A DNA stretch of 64,000 bases from Pseudomonadota bacterium (GCA_039028155.1 JBCCIS010000006.1:93551-157550), one strand, 5' to 3'; counted from the stretch's first letter, positions 53,685 through 64,000 are shown. A program made the numbers and translations. The notes: generated from the letters alone by a model not told the origin.

Positions 53685-55247
53685 ATGACAAACGCCGGCA
53701 CGGCAACCAAACGCCAGGGGGGCCGCCAGGCCCGCCGCCTTCAGCGCAAAGAGACAGCTGAGCGAACCACGATGGAGACGGGCACCAAACTGGGGTCCCG
53801 GTTCGCGCCGTTGAGCGACTCGGATGTCCTGCGTATCCATCAGGCCGCGCTCGATCTGCTTGAGCGGATCGGCATGGCGCAGCCGACGGAACGGGTCGCG
53901 GCGGTTGCCCTGGCGAATGGCTGTTCGTTGTCAGAGACCGGACGCCTCCTGTTTCCAAGATTGCTTGTCGAAGACGTCTTGGCGCGCGCGGCAACGTCTG
54001 TCGTTGTGCATGGGCGCGACCCCGTGTTCGACTTCGAAGCACGGGTCGGCACGGTCAATTTCTGCACCGGCGGTGCGGCGGTCAGCATGCTCGATCTGGA
54101 ATCGCGGACCTATCGTCCCAGCACGCTTCGCGACCTCTATGATCTCGCGCGGCTGTGCGACACCCTGCCCAACATTCAGTGGTTCGCGCGACCTGTCGTC
54201 GCCACCGACATCGCTGACATTTTCGATCTCGACGTCAACACCATCTATGCCTGCGCCGCCGGCACCAGAAAGCACATCGCGACCAGCATCACCCTGGGCG
54301 AGCACGTAGAACGTTTGGTGCCATTGCTCGATGGCTTGGCCGGCGGCGAAGGGCGGTTCGCCAAGCGGCCGTTCTGCACCGTGCACGCGACCATGGTCGT
54401 TTCGCCCATGACCTTCGCGCCCGACAGTCTGGATGTCGCCTGTGCTGCGGTTGATATCGGCATGCCGATCCACTGTCAGAGCGGGCCGCAGGCCGGCGCC
54501 ACGGCACCGGCTGCGCTGGCTGGTACGCTGGCACAGATCTGTGCGGAGGTGCTGGCTTCGTTGACGATCATCAACCTTATGAAGCCTGGCCACCCGGTCG
54601 TTCTCGGCAATTGGGCATTCGTGTCCGACCTCCGGACCGGCGCCTTTAGCGGCGGCGGCGCGGAACAGGCACTGCTCGGCGCTGCCGCCGGCCAGATGGC
54701 GGCATTCTATGGCGTCCCCGGTGGCATGGGCGCAGGCATGACCGATTCGAAGTTGCCCGACAATCAGGCGGGTTTCGAAAAAGGTCTGACCATAGCGCTC
54801 GCCGCGCTGTCGGGTTCCGGCATGGTCTACGAGTCCGCCGGCATGGTGGCGAGCCTTTTGGGCTGTTCTCTCGAGGCCATGGTGATCGATGACGAGATGC
54901 TGTCGAACATCCGCCGTATCGCGCGCGGTATCGAGGTCAACGACGAGACGTTGTCGGTCGACCTCATCAGCGACGTCACCGCCGGACCCGGGCACTTCCT
55001 GGGCACCAGGCAGACCATGGATCTGATGGAGACCGAGTACGTTTACCCGCGCCTGGCCGACCGCTCGAACCCCGACGATTGGGCCGAGGCCGGTGCCTTG
55101 GACATCGCGCAGCGGGCGACGCGCGTGGTCCACGCAGTCCTTGAGAGCCATCGGCCTTGGCATATCGATCCGGACCTCGACGCCGACCTGCGGACGACCT
55201 ATGTGATCAACCTTAACCGTGACGCCTTAGGCCCGACGTCTGCATGA
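53685..55247 (+). CDS. trimethylamine/glycine betaine methyltransferase family protein (MttB-like, non-pyrrolysine)
   Basis: This 520-residue MttB-superfamily protein is recognised from DSDVLRIHQAALDLLERIGM, FCTGGAAVSMLDLESRTYRPSTLRDLYDLARLCDTLPNIQWF, the GMPIHCQSGPQAGATAPAALAGTLAQICAEVLASLTIINLMKPGHPVVLGNW segment and GGAEQALLGAAAGQMAAFYGVPGG. It is complete with no in-frame UAG, so it lacks pyrrolysine. Non-Pyl members include MtgB (glycine betaine methyltransferase) and serve corrinoid or folate acceptors. The next gene overlaps it by four bases. Likely role: demethylation of betaine or a related quaternary amine; substrate inferred. Confidence 0.88.
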   Translation: MTNAGTATKRQGGRQARRLQRKETAERTTMETGTKLGSRFAPLSDSDVLRIHQAALDLLERIGMAQPTERVAAVALANGCSLSETGRLLFPRLLVEDVLARAATSVVVHGRDPVFDFEARVGTVNFCTGGAAVSMLDLESRTYRPSTLRDLYDLARLCDTLPNIQWFARPVVATDIADIFDLDVNTIYACAAGTRKHIATSITLGEHVERLVPLLDGLAGGEGRFAKRPFCTVHATMVVSPMTFAPDSLDVACAAVDIGMPIHCQSGPQAGATAPAALAGTLAQICAEVLASLTIINLMKPGHPVVLGNWAFVSDLRTGAFSGGGAEQALLGAAAGQMAAFYGVPGGMGAGMTDSKLPDNQAGFEKGLTIALAALSGSGMVYESAGMVASLLGCSLEAMVIDDEMLSNIRRIARGIEVNDETLSVDLISDVTAGPGHFLGTRQTMDLMETEYVYPRLADRSNPDDWAEAGALDIAQRATRVVHAVLESHRPWHIDPDLDADLRTTYVINLNRDALGPTSA

Positions 55248-56473
55248 GCGATCACTATCGCGTCGTCGTCGTTGGCGGCGGCATCGTCGGTGCCAGCGTT
55301 CTCTACTGGCTTGCCAGGCTCGGCTGGACCGACACCCTACTGTTGGAACGCCGCGATCTCACGTCTGGTTCGACATGGCATGCCGCCGGCAACACCACGT
55401 TTTTCGGGCATTACCCAGCGATCACGAGGCTCTTCATCAACTCAGTAAAGACCTATCTGGCGGCCGAGGACGAGAGCGGCCAAGCGATCGGGTTTCATTC
55501 CGCCGGCAGCCTCCGTCTCGCCACGTCCCACGACGAACTGGCGTTCTATCGGCATCTGGAACCGCTCTATCGGACGATGGACGTGCCCTATCGGGTCGTG
55601 ACGCGCGAGCAGATCGCCGACATCCATCCACTGCTTGTGACCGACGGTTTGTTCGGTGCGGCCCATACCCCGACCGACGGCCATGTCGATCCATCCGGCG
55701 CGACCCAGGCGCTTGCCAAGGCGGCGACGTCGCGGGGCGCGACAATCAAACGCTGGCGTGGGGCAACCGGCCTAACATCGACGAGGGACGGTTGGCGGGT
55801 TGCAACAGCGGAAGGTGACGTCATGGCCGAACACGTCGTGCTGGCCAACAGTTTCTGGGCGCGCGAGATGGTGCTTGGACTTGGTCTCAACCTTCCGCTT
55901 TATCCGCTGCAGCATCATGAGGTCGTTACCGACGCGGTGCCGGAGCTAAAGGCGCTCGACTTCGAGGTGCCGACCGTGCGTGATCCCGCTGCACCCTCGA
56001 ACACACGGCAGGAGCGCGACGGCTTTCTGTGCGGCGTCTATGAGTCCGAACCAGAGTTCTGGGCGATAGACGGCATACCGCCGGACTTCACCGAAGAACT
56101 CCTGCCACCGGATCTCGAACGATTGGAACCGCACCTGCTGCGTGTCATCGAACGACTGCCGGCCTTTGGATCGGCCGGCATCAAGGCGGTCAACAACGGG
56201 CCGATCTGCTACACGCCCGACGGCTTGCCGCTGCTGGGCCCGGTCGTCGGCCATGACGGCCTGTGGCTGGCGACGGGCTTCAACATCGGCATCGGTACCG
56301 GCGGCGGTTCCGGCGAGTTTCTCGCGCATTGGATGGTCGCGGGTGAACCAGGCGACGACTTGCCGATGGTACATCCCTCACGGTTCGACAACGCGACATC
56401 GCGTGCGGCGTGCCTCGCGGCAATCCGGCGGACCTATGCCGCCGGCTACAGTCTACCTACAATGACGGATTAG
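55244..56473 (+). CDS. FAD-dependent oxidoreductase, DMGDH/sarcosine dehydrogenase-like
   Basis: A DAO-fold flavoprotein of 409 residues: VVVVGGGIVGASVLYWLARLGWTDTLLLERRDLTSGSTWHAAG is the FAD-binding start shared by dimethylglycine and sarcosine dehydrogenases. KAVNNGPICYTPDGLPLLGPVVGHDGLWLATGFNIGIGTGGGSGEFLAHWM is the DAO C-terminal motif. It lacks the C-terminal GcvT domain of full-length DMGDH, so the resulting C1 unit would be passed elsewhere or released. It overlaps the methyltransferase stop in ATGA and is one transcript with it. Together they suggest stepwise N-demethylation. Confidence 0.9.
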   Translation: MSDHYRVVVVGGGIVGASVLYWLARLGWTDTLLLERRDLTSGSTWHAAGNTTFFGHYPAITRLFINSVKTYLAAEDESGQAIGFHSAGSLRLATSHDELAFYRHLEPLYRTMDVPYRVVTREQIADIHPLLVTDGLFGAAHTPTDGHVDPSGATQALAKAATSRGATIKRWRGATGLTSTRDGWRVATAEGDVMAEHVVLANSFWAREMVLGLGLNLPLYPLQHHEVVTDAVPELKALDFEVPTVRDPAAPSNTRQERDGFLCGVYESEPEFWAIDGIPPDFTEELLPPDLERLEPHLLRVIERLPAFGSAGIKAVNNGPICYTPDGLPLLGPVVGHDGLWLATGFNIGIGTGGGSGEFLAHWMVAGEPGDDLPMVHPSRFDNATSRAACLAAIRRTYAAGYSLPTMTD

Positions 56474-56498
56474 TTTGCGGTGCAGCCGGCCCAATCAA

Positions 56499-56957
56499 TC
56501 AGGGCATGACGTTACTGAGCGATACCCAGGGCGCGCCGTCTTCACCGGGGTGGACGGTCACCTCGGTTTCCTCGAAGACGCAAATCGCGGCGGCGAGCTG
56601 ACAGGTGCCGTACTCGACCGACAGCGCGGTCGGCTCGCTCAGCGCATCCGGGTCGAACGACACGGTCTCGCTGAACGGGAACTCGAAATAGTCGCCGTCC
56701 TCGGTCACGACGAGTGGCAGATCCTGGTTCCAGGCATCGGATGCCTCGGCACTGATGGCCACGCCCAGCTGGCCGTTCAGCTTATTGCCGTCATTGGGAA
56801 TGAGGCCGATGACGAGGCGGTTGTCGCCCTCGATCCAAGCTTCCACCTGCATACCGCCGGGCGAGGCCAGGCTGGTCACGTCATAGGCCAGCGCCGGGCC
56901 GGACAGGATGAGGCCCGTCGCAAGGAAAAGCGCGGCAAAAGTGCGATTCGACGTCAT
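56499..56957 (-). CDS. secreted protein of unknown function
   Basis: The 152-residue protein has a signal peptide (MTSNRTFAALFLATGLILSGPALA, cut probably before YDVTS) and an all-beta-like mature part containing two Cys (CQLAAAIC) and acidic segments (GDNRLVIGLIPNDGNK, EVTVHPGEDG). The N-terminal Ig-like domain of DsbD-type proteins is a weak parallel. ATG at 56957 is chosen because it starts the signal peptide; a longer open frame extends upstream and is a shadow. It is convergent with the FAD gene. Confidence 0.65.
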   Translation of the reverse strand: MTSNRTFAALFLATGLILSGPALAYDVTSLASPGGMQVEAWIEGDNRLVIGLIPNDGNKLNGQLGVAISAEASDAWNQDLPLVVTEDGDYFEFPFSETVSFDPDALSEPTALSVEYGTCQLAAAICVFEETEVTVHPGEDGAPWVSLSNVMP

Positions 56958-57236
56958 AATGATGCAACCATAGCAAATTCGCGTCAGGTCAGTCAGTGAC
57001 CACGGCCAACATATGGCGCGGAGCCTCAATTCGGTGAAATCACAATGGGTTGAGGGCACAAGTACCCCCCAAAGCGCCGGATTGAGCCCTTTTTGCGCCC
57101 GAAGGATGGCTAAATCGATGCCCTGATGGCGGTGGCACCTTCGCACCAGGTCATGGTCGCCGCCTTCGCCGGTGCATACTAGTGTGGTGCCCCGCCGCCG
57201 CGCCGCCTGCGTCATCTTCCAAAGAGGTCGCTCAGT

Positions 57237-59051
57237 ATGATGCTGTCCCGTCGCCGCTTCCTCAGAAACGCCGCCGCCATGGCGCTGATGGCTGGCGGCC
57301 TTCACTCGCCCTTGCTGGGTGGCCTGTTGCGCATTCCCCCGGCGGCAGCACAGGACTTGCCTGACTTTCCCGACGGTTTCGGTCAAAACAAGCGGGTCGC
57401 GGTGATTGGTGCCGGCATTGCCGGTCTGACTTCGGCCTATGAACTGTTGAAGGCCGGTTTTGACGTGACTGTTTATGAAGGCCAGAAGCGCTATGGCGGC
57501 CGCAGTCTGACAGTTCGTCCTTCCGACGCCGATTACAGGGCGTGGTACCTGGACAACAACCCGTTCGTGAAGGCTGACAGTTACTGCGATTTCATCCCGG
57601 CAGAGGTACGCGGTGCGCAGGTTGGCGAACTGGTCTCGCAGTTCACGCCCTATCGTGTCGGCGACGGCTACGTCGACCTCCACTTGAACTGCGGCCCCGG
57701 CCGCATTCCAACGCATCACACGGGCGTTTTGCACTATTGCCGCACGTTTGGCGTGCCGCTGGAGCCTTTTATCTTCTCCGGTGACTCCAACCTCATGCAA
57801 GCGGAGGACCTGAACGGCGGCACGCCGGTTCAGATGCGCCGGTTCCAGTATGACCTGCAGGGCTACTTCGGCGCCATGCTTTACGCCACAGCCGACAAGG
57901 CTGTGCCGGCCGGCGTGGCGGCGGCGGATCCATCGGCGGTGACGAAACTTCGCGAACTACTAACGATGTTTGGTGACCTGACGCCGGACGGCGCCTTTCA
58001 GAACACATCACGGTCGGGCTACGCAATCGAACCGGGCGCCGGCACCAATGCCGGCCTGTTGCACGAACCGCTGGCGCTTGATGAACTCCTCAATGCCGGC
58101 GATCTCTGGCCCGATCTCTATCTGGGCGAACGATACATGTGGCAGTTCCCCTTGCTTCAGCCGATCGGCGGCATGGACATGATCTGGCAGGCCTTCCTTG
58201 CACAAGAGGTCGCGGGCACCGAGCTTAGAGAGCGCGTGCATCTGGAGCATGACGTGACCGACCTGAGTTACGCCGGTGATGGGGGTTCGACGGTCTCGGT
58301 CGGCTACAAGAGCCCGGGCGGCAGCGGCCGGGAGACCTTTGACTATGTCGTCGTGACCTCATCGCCGCATGTCATGGATGCCATGAACATGGACGGTCTG
58401 CTGGCGAGCGGGGTCGCCGACATGCTGCGCTCCATCGTTTACGGTTTCAGCGGCAAGTACGGCTGGCAAGCACGCCGACGTTTTTGGGAGGACCCGGATG
58501 TCCAGATCTTCGGTGGCATCAGCTGGACGACCCAGGAGATCAAGCAGATTTGGTACCCCTCCGACGGCTATCACGGTCCGACCGGGATTCTGACCGGTGC
58601 CTATATGTACGACATGTATGCGACCGATATGGACGGCAAGGTCTACGATGCCGACAGCGACTACCGCACGGCCCTTGATCCCGACAGTGTTCCCATGTCC
58701 GATCGCCCGGCGTTCCTGTGGGGTGAGTTGGATCACGCCGGCCGCACCAAGCTGGCGCTCGAGGGCGGCGAGCTGTTGCACCCGGGCTTCACGGAGAACG
58801 TCTATGCCGAGGAAGGCCTTTCGGTGTCGTGGAACAACCAGCCCTACCAGTACGGCCTCCAGGTCTTCGACATGACGTTGACCCGGCCCGAGGCCTATGC
58901 ACGGCTGATCCAGCCGATCGACACTTCCGCGCGGGTCTACATGGCGGGGGACGGCCTGAGCTATTGGTCGGGCTGGCAGGAAGGCGCCGTGCGCTCGGCC
59001 TGGTGGACTCTGGGCTTGATCCGCGACCACGTCCTGAAACAGGGCCGATAG
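57237..59051 (+). CDS. Tat-exported flavin amine oxidase
   Basis: A 604-residue oxidase starting MMLSRRRFLRNAAAMALMAGG, a Tat signal (RRRFLR), then VAVIGAGIAGLTSAYELLKAGFDVTVYEGQKRYGGRS, the FAD-binding start of L-amino acid/monoamine oxidases, and near the C-terminus IDTSARVYMAGDGLSYWSGWQEGAVRSAWWTLGLI, the FAD-contacting end. The family oxidises amines or L-amino acids in the periplasm with release of ammonia and hydrogen peroxide. Substrate unknown. ATG at 57237 or 57240; the Tat motif is intact in both. The 279 bases before it hold no gene. Confidence 0.85.
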   Translation: MMLSRRRFLRNAAAMALMAGGLHSPLLGGLLRIPPAAAQDLPDFPDGFGQNKRVAVIGAGIAGLTSAYELLKAGFDVTVYEGQKRYGGRSLTVRPSDADYRAWYLDNNPFVKADSYCDFIPAEVRGAQVGELVSQFTPYRVGDGYVDLHLNCGPGRIPTHHTGVLHYCRTFGVPLEPFIFSGDSNLMQAEDLNGGTPVQMRRFQYDLQGYFGAMLYATADKAVPAGVAAADPSAVTKLRELLTMFGDLTPDGAFQNTSRSGYAIEPGAGTNAGLLHEPLALDELLNAGDLWPDLYLGERYMWQFPLLQPIGGMDMIWQAFLAQEVAGTELRERVHLEHDVTDLSYAGDGGSTVSVGYKSPGGSGRETFDYVVVTSSPHVMDAMNMDGLLASGVADMLRSIVYGFSGKYGWQARRRFWEDPDVQIFGGISWTTQEIKQIWYPSDGYHGPTGILTGAYMYDMYATDMDGKVYDADSDYRTALDPDSVPMSDRPAFLWGELDHAGRTKLALEGGELLHPGFTENVYAEEGLSVSWNNQPYQYGLQVFDMTLTRPEAYARLIQPIDTSARVYMAGDGLSYWSGWQEGAVRSAWWTLGLIRDHVLKQGR

Positions 59052-59149
59052 CGGCGGCCGACTGGACAAACCGGCCCAAACAGACGACATAGACGCCCGA
59101 GGAGACCGGCAGATTGCTTTGGGCGCCGGTCCGATAACGGATCAGAACC

Positions 59150-60763
<1,614 letters not shown>

Positions 60764-60772
60764 TCATCCGTC

Positions 60773-61042
60773 ATGGAGCTCTATGGCCTGATGGGCGGCA
60801 GCCATGGCGGCGCCTATCTGATGACCGTCATGAGCCCGGAAGGGCGCGAGGCTGTGCTCGACCTCATCGAGCCCGACCCCGCCAGGGTTCACGTCGTAGT
60901 CTACGAGACCGGTCTGCCGCAGTACCACGAGATGGTCTCCGGCGGCCTCGCCGATCTGATTACACGCTACGGAATCGAGGTCCTCGACTTCCATGGGTGG
61001 ACGGCTAAGAAGACGCAACTGGGCGATGCCATCTTCCGCTGA
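60773..61042 (+). CDS. small hypothetical protein
   Basis: The 89-residue protein MELYGLMGGSHGGAYLMTVMSPEGREAVLDLIEPDPARVHVVVYETGLPQYHEM... has alternating strands and helices with HVVVYETGLPQ, LADLITRYGIEVLDFHGW. No domain recognised. It starts 10 bases after prfC, so is likely co-transcribed. A palindromic repeat follows its stop. Confidence that it is real comes from codon bias and spacing. Confidence 0.55.
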   Translation: MELYGLMGGSHGGAYLMTVMSPEGREAVLDLIEPDPARVHVVVYETGLPQYHEMVSGGLADLITRYGIEVLDFHGWTAKKTQLGDAIFR

Positions 61043-61047
61043 GCATT

Positions 61048-61075
61048 CTCCCTCGCCCCTCAAGGGGAGAGGGAG
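61048..61075. repeat. second copy of the CCCCT/AGGGG palindromic repeat
   Basis: CTCCCTCGCCCC and GGGGAGAGGGAG form an 11-bp stem with one mismatch around a TCAA loop, right after the 89-residue gene. It shares the CCCT...AGGGGAGAGGG composition with the repeat at 25044-25198 and could terminate the prfC transcript. Confidence 0.6.
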
Positions 61076-61153
61076 ATCTTGCAGCACCTTCCGCGCTGGA
61101 TTTAGACGCCGCGCGGCTATAGCGTCGCGGCACCTTTTTTGTTGGGAGCCGCC

Positions 61154-62302
61154 ATGCCGATCGCCGCCGAACAGCCCTTCAACATCCGCGCCCATCGCTT
61201 CGCGCGGTCGCCGTTTTTCGACACTTATGCGCCGCCCGGCACGCTGGTCGCCGTCTACAACAGGCGGATCTATCCGTGGAGCATCGGCGACGATGTCGTC
61301 GCGAACTACTGGACGCTGCGCCGCGCGGTCGCGATGTATGACGTGCCGGAGACGCCGATCGAAATTGTCGGCCCGGACGCCGAGCGCCTGCTGGACCGGG
61401 TGCTGACCCGCGACATGGCGAAGCTGAAGGTCGGGCGCGCCGGCTACGGCCTGGCATGTCAGGAAGACGGCGGCATCCTGATGGACGGCGTCCTGTTGCG
61501 TCTGGCGCCGGACCGGTTCTTCTACGTCCAGGCCGATGGCGATTTCCTGGGTTGGCTGAAGGCCCATGGTGTCGGCATGGACGTCACGGTAAGGGATCCC
61601 GATTCCTGGGTCCTGCAGGTCCAGGGTCCGAAGTCGCTCGACGTTCTGGCCGCCGCCGCCGATGACGGTCTGCCGCAACCCTTCAAGTATTTCGATGTTG
61701 TCATCTGTCGGATCGGCGGTCAGGAGGTCGCGGTGTCGCGCACCGGCTGGACCAACGAGATGGGCTTCGAGGTCTACACCTTGGATGATATCGATGGCCC
61801 CAAGCTGTGGAACGACCTGATGGCGGCGGGAAAGCCGCACGGCATCATCGGCACCGGCCTCGATTCCATGGGCATTCGCCGCATCGAAGGCGGCATTCTG
61901 GATAACGGCACCGACATGGATAGCGCCATGACGCCGTTTCAGGCGGGGCTGGGCAAGTTCGTCGATTTCAACAAGGCCGACTTCATCGGCAAGGCGGCGC
62001 TGGAGAAAGCCGACCGCACTTGCCTGCTCTACGGTATCAAGGTGCCAGGCGGCGCGCCGGTGCGCGGCACCGAAGTGCTGAGTGACGGCAAGACTGTCGG
62101 CTGGACGACGGCCGGTGCCTGGTCGCCCTATCTGGAATGCGGTGTCGGCTACGTCCGCTTCGACGGCCCGGGCTTCGGGCCGGGCGACGCGCTCACCGTG
62201 CGCCTGCCGGACGGCAGCGAACATGACGTCGAGGTCGTCGACCTACCGTTCTATGACGCTGAGAAGCTGATCCCGCGTGGCCTCAGCAACGAGCAGGTCT
62301 GA
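61154..62302 (+). CDS. GcvT-family aminomethyltransferase/demethylase
   Basis: The 382-residue folate-dependent protein has the GcvT order: SPFFDTYAPPGTLVAVYNRRIYPWSIGDDVVANYWTLRRAVAMYDV, YGLACQEDGGILMDGVLLRL, WVLQVQGPKS, VSRTGWTNEMGFEVY, TGLDSMGIRRIEGGILDNGTDMD and FQAGLGKFVDFNKADFIG. The family moves methyl or methylene groups to tetrahydrofolate; relatives include glycine-cleavage T protein, DmdA (DMSP demethylase) and dimethylglycine-type demethylases. The RRAVAMYDV opening and length fit DmdA-like members, but not decisively. ATG at 61154. Confidence 0.85.
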   Translation: MPIAAEQPFNIRAHRFARSPFFDTYAPPGTLVAVYNRRIYPWSIGDDVVANYWTLRRAVAMYDVPETPIEIVGPDAERLLDRVLTRDMAKLKVGRAGYGLACQEDGGILMDGVLLRLAPDRFFYVQADGDFLGWLKAHGVGMDVTVRDPDSWVLQVQGPKSLDVLAAAADDGLPQPFKYFDVVICRIGGQEVAVSRTGWTNEMGFEVYTLDDIDGPKLWNDLMAAGKPHGIIGTGLDSMGIRRIEGGILDNGTDMDSAMTPFQAGLGKFVDFNKADFIGKAALEKADRTCLLYGIKVPGGAPVRGTEVLSDGKTVGWTTAGAWSPYLECGVGYVRFDGPGFGPGDALTVRLPDGSEHDVEVVDLPFYDAEKLIPRGLSNEQV

Positions 62303-62307
62303 CGACC

Positions 62308-63528
62308 ATGGTTCTCGAGGTCACGACCCAGCCGGAAAACGTTGGCATGTCGGCGGAACGGCTGGCGCGCATCAGCCCGTGGATGCGGTCCTATGTCGAC
62401 ACCGGCAGGCTGCCCTGGGCGATGAGCCTGGTCGCGCGCGGCGGCAACATCGTCTATGTCGGTAAGGCCGGCATGGGCGATGTCGACGCCGCCAAGCCGG
62501 TCGCGCAAGACGCCATCCTGCGCTTCTATTCGATGTCGAAGCCGGTCACCGCCGTCGCCGCCTTGATGCTCTACGAGGAAGGCCGGTTCCAGATGGACGA
62601 TCCGGTCGGCGCCTTCATCCCGGCCTTGGCCGAGATGGAGGTCAGGACCGGGTCCGACGAGCACAGCATGGACACCGAGCCGGCCGGCCGCGCGATCACC
62701 GTGCGCGATCTCTTCATGCACACGGCCGGTTTCACCTACGGCTTCTCCGGCGGCGATGCGCTGACCCGTCTCTACCTGGAGCGTCATGTCGACTTCGAGC
62801 CGCAGGACGGGCCGCTCGCCCAGGTCGTCGCGCGGCTTGCCGACATGCCGCTCGATCATCACCCGGGCGCGCGCTGGACCTATGGCGTGTCGAACGACGT
62901 GCTCGGCCATCTGGTCGAGGTCTTGTCGGGCAAGACATTCGACGTGTTTTTGCGTGAGCGGCTGTTCGAACCGCTTGCCATGCACGACACGTTCTTCCAG
63001 GTGCCCGCCGACAAACTCGACCGTTACCTGCCGTGTTACGAGCAGGAGGGCGATGGTTTTCGCCGCGTCGACGGTGTTGAGGACAGTCTCTACGCCAACG
63101 ACGTCACCTGCTTTTCCGGCGGCGGCGGGCTGTTGTCGACGCTTGGCGACTATCACCGGTTCACCGAGATGCTGCGCCGGCGCGGCGAACTGGAGGGCGA
63201 GCGGGTGCTCGGCTCGCGCACCGTCGACTTCATGGCGATGAATCATCTCTCCGGCGATCTGACGGATATGGGTCAGGCGACCTGGAACGAGACGACGTTC
63301 GAGGGCATCGGCTTCGGCCTCGGCGTCTCGGTCGTCGTCGATCCGGCCAAGGCGCAGGTCATGGCGACGAAGGGCGAATACGCCTGGGGCGGCATGGCCT
63401 CGACCGCCTTCTGGGTCGACCCGAAGGAAGACATCACCGCGATCTTCCTGACCCAGCTCATCCCGTCCTCGGCCTATCCGCTGCGCCGAGAACTGCGCGT
63501 GCTCGTCAATCAGGCGTTGATTGACTGA
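62308..63528 (+). CDS. serine hydrolase, beta-lactamase class C family
   Basis: The 406-residue protein has the S-x-x-K nucleophile motif at FYSMSKPVTA (S75, K78), a Y-x-N motif at TYGVSNDVLGHLVEVL, and a late GLGVSVVVDPAKAQVMATKGEYAWGGMASTAFWVDP that is the KTG-equivalent region (H/K-x-G). No signal peptide, so cytoplasmic; likely an esterase or D-aminopeptidase-like enzyme rather than a beta-lactamase. It starts five bases after the aminomethyltransferase, so they are co-transcribed. Confidence 0.85.
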   Translation: MVLEVTTQPENVGMSAERLARISPWMRSYVDTGRLPWAMSLVARGGNIVYVGKAGMGDVDAAKPVAQDAILRFYSMSKPVTAVAALMLYEEGRFQMDDPVGAFIPALAEMEVRTGSDEHSMDTEPAGRAITVRDLFMHTAGFTYGFSGGDALTRLYLERHVDFEPQDGPLAQVVARLADMPLDHHPGARWTYGVSNDVLGHLVEVLSGKTFDVFLRERLFEPLAMHDTFFQVPADKLDRYLPCYEQEGDGFRRVDGVEDSLYANDVTCFSGGGGLLSTLGDYHRFTEMLRRRGELEGERVLGSRTVDFMAMNHLSGDLTDMGQATWNETTFEGIGFGLGVSVVVDPAKAQVMATKGEYAWGGMASTAFWVDPKEDITAIFLTQLIPSSAYPLRRELRVLVNQALID

Positions 63529-63577
63529 AATGCCGGCGGGGCCGAAAGTCGGGGCGTAAGGCAGGAGGGACTAAACA

Positions 63578-64000
63578 ATGCGCGTCAGCGTGCTGCCCAA
63601 CGACGATACGGATTGCGGCTGGATCAACACCCTGCCGCCGCTGGATCCGGCGACGCCGCTGCAGGGCGACAAGGACGCCGACTGGGTGATCCTGGGCGCC
63701 GGCTTCACCGGCATGGCAGTCGCGCGGCAGTTGGCGAGCCATATGCCGGACAAACACATCGTGCTGATTGACGCCCAGCGCGCCGGCCAGGGCGCGTCGG
63801 GCCGCAATGCCGGTTTCATCATCGACCTGCCCCATCACGTCGATTCGACCGACATCGAAGACCAGACGGTCAACCACCGCACGCGCCGGCTGAACCACGC
63901 CGCGATCGACTGGCTGCGCGAGCTCGTCCAGACCCATAATATCGATTGCCAGTGGAGCGAGCGCGGCAAATTCCACTGTGCGATCGAGGACAAGGGCATC
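63578..64000 (+). CDS. FAD-dependent oxidoreductase (DAO family), N-terminal part, runs off the window
   Basis: The frame is open from ATG 63578 to the window end (141 codons). An AGGAGG site precedes it. The protein starts with the DAO fold: DADWVILGAGFTGMAVARQLA then VLIDAQRAGQGASGRNAGFIID, which is the G-x-G-x-x-G plus 'GASGRNAG' motif of glycine oxidase/gamma-glutamylputrescine oxidase (PuuB-like) proteins. The C-terminal part is not visible. It shares direction with the aminomethyltransferase and hydrolase. Confidence 0.85.
   Translation, partial: MRVSVLPNDDTDCGWINTLPPLDPATPLQGDKDADWVILGAGFTGMAVARQLASHMPDKHIVLIDAQRAGQGASGRNAGFIIDLPHHVDSTDIEDQTVNHRTRRLNHAAIDWLRELVQTHNIDCQWSERGKFHCAIEDKGI

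Noticed and set aside
53685..55247. Pyrrolysine-containing MttB
   Set aside because: The frame has no internal UAG and no pyl genes are seen; it is a non-Pyl member.
56958..57800. N-terminal extension of the secreted protein frame up to 57800
   Set aside because: The added 280 residues have no domain, overlap the amine oxidase gene, and the signal peptide starts at 56957.
61154..62302. Firm call as DMSP demethylase DmdA, with the acyl-CoA dehydrogenase at 33140 as DmdC
   Set aside because: Both are plausible family relatives, but the genes are 28 kb apart, no dmdB/dmdD is visible, and motifs alone do not separate DmdA from other GcvT relatives.

Overview
The window looks like chromosomal DNA from a GC-rich, probably aerobic alphaproteobacterium of a marine or soil Rhodospirillales/Rhizobiales-like lineage. 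This rests on the gene families (type II lumazine synthase behind an FMN riboswitch, orphan Rieske oxygenases, hydantoin and methylated-amine catabolism, a NADH-dehydrogenase-like/SelD fusion), not on a marker gene. No phage, conjugation, CRISPR or complete insertion sequence was seen. The left end (1-1391) is the only degenerate part: a decayed aminotransferase tail and an AT-richer acetyltransferase that looks acquired.

Region 1 (1.4-15.3 kb) is a selenium locus. On the minus strand selA, selB, a BenE-type transporter, tRNA-Sec and a fused NADH-dehydrogenase-like/SelD gene form one tight series. Converging on it is a plus-strand gene with an in-frame UGA at codon 153 in a U-x-x-C-T motif. 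It is a selenoprotein of the glycine/betaine/D-proline reductase B family that simple gene calling splits in two. Next to it are an amidohydrolase, a DUF917 (thiohydantoin desulfurase-like) protein and a proline iminopeptidase, with a 12-bp-arm inverted repeat in the shared divergent promoter.

Region 2 (15.3-25 kb) is catabolic: a LysR regulator, a Rieske oxygenase, an epimerase, an amidohydrolase, then a hydantoinase-like enzyme, hydantoin racemase, D-carbamoylase and a secreted alpha/beta-hydrolase-like protein. The trio is the classical set that turns racemic hydantoins into D-amino acids. A polyamine-type binding protein follows.

Region 3 (25-35 kb) is mixed: a palindromic repeat, GYD and YaaA proteins, ABC-F ATPase, ChrA, a second Rieske oxygenase behind two abutting palindromes, an EamA transporter, ribH2 with an FMN riboswitch, and a DmdC-like acyl-CoA dehydrogenase.

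Region 4 (34.9-42.4 kb) is the least explained part. A minus-strand operon reads RHH-like protein, PspA/IM30, YqiJ-like membrane protein, YqiK-type flotillin, then nine consecutive small membrane proteins built as two-helix hairpins, several clearly paralogous, then a DUF1835 protein. It has a recognisable promoter and resembles an expanded membrane-stress or membrane-microdomain system.

Region 5 (42.5-64 kb) holds a hydrolase and MetY, 3-hydroxyacyl-CoA dehydrogenase, RidA, a GlxA-type regulator, ATP-dependent hydantoinase HyuA/HyuB, and an OpuAC-type betaine-binding protein. An IclR regulator faces an MttB-family methyltransferase plus a DMGDH-like oxidase across a near-perfect inverted repeat. 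A Tat-exported amine oxidase, release factor 3, a GcvT-like aminomethyltransferase, a class C serine hydrolase and the start of another FAD oxidase close the window. The common theme is catabolism of N-methylated and cyclic amide nitrogen compounds, alongside selenium use.
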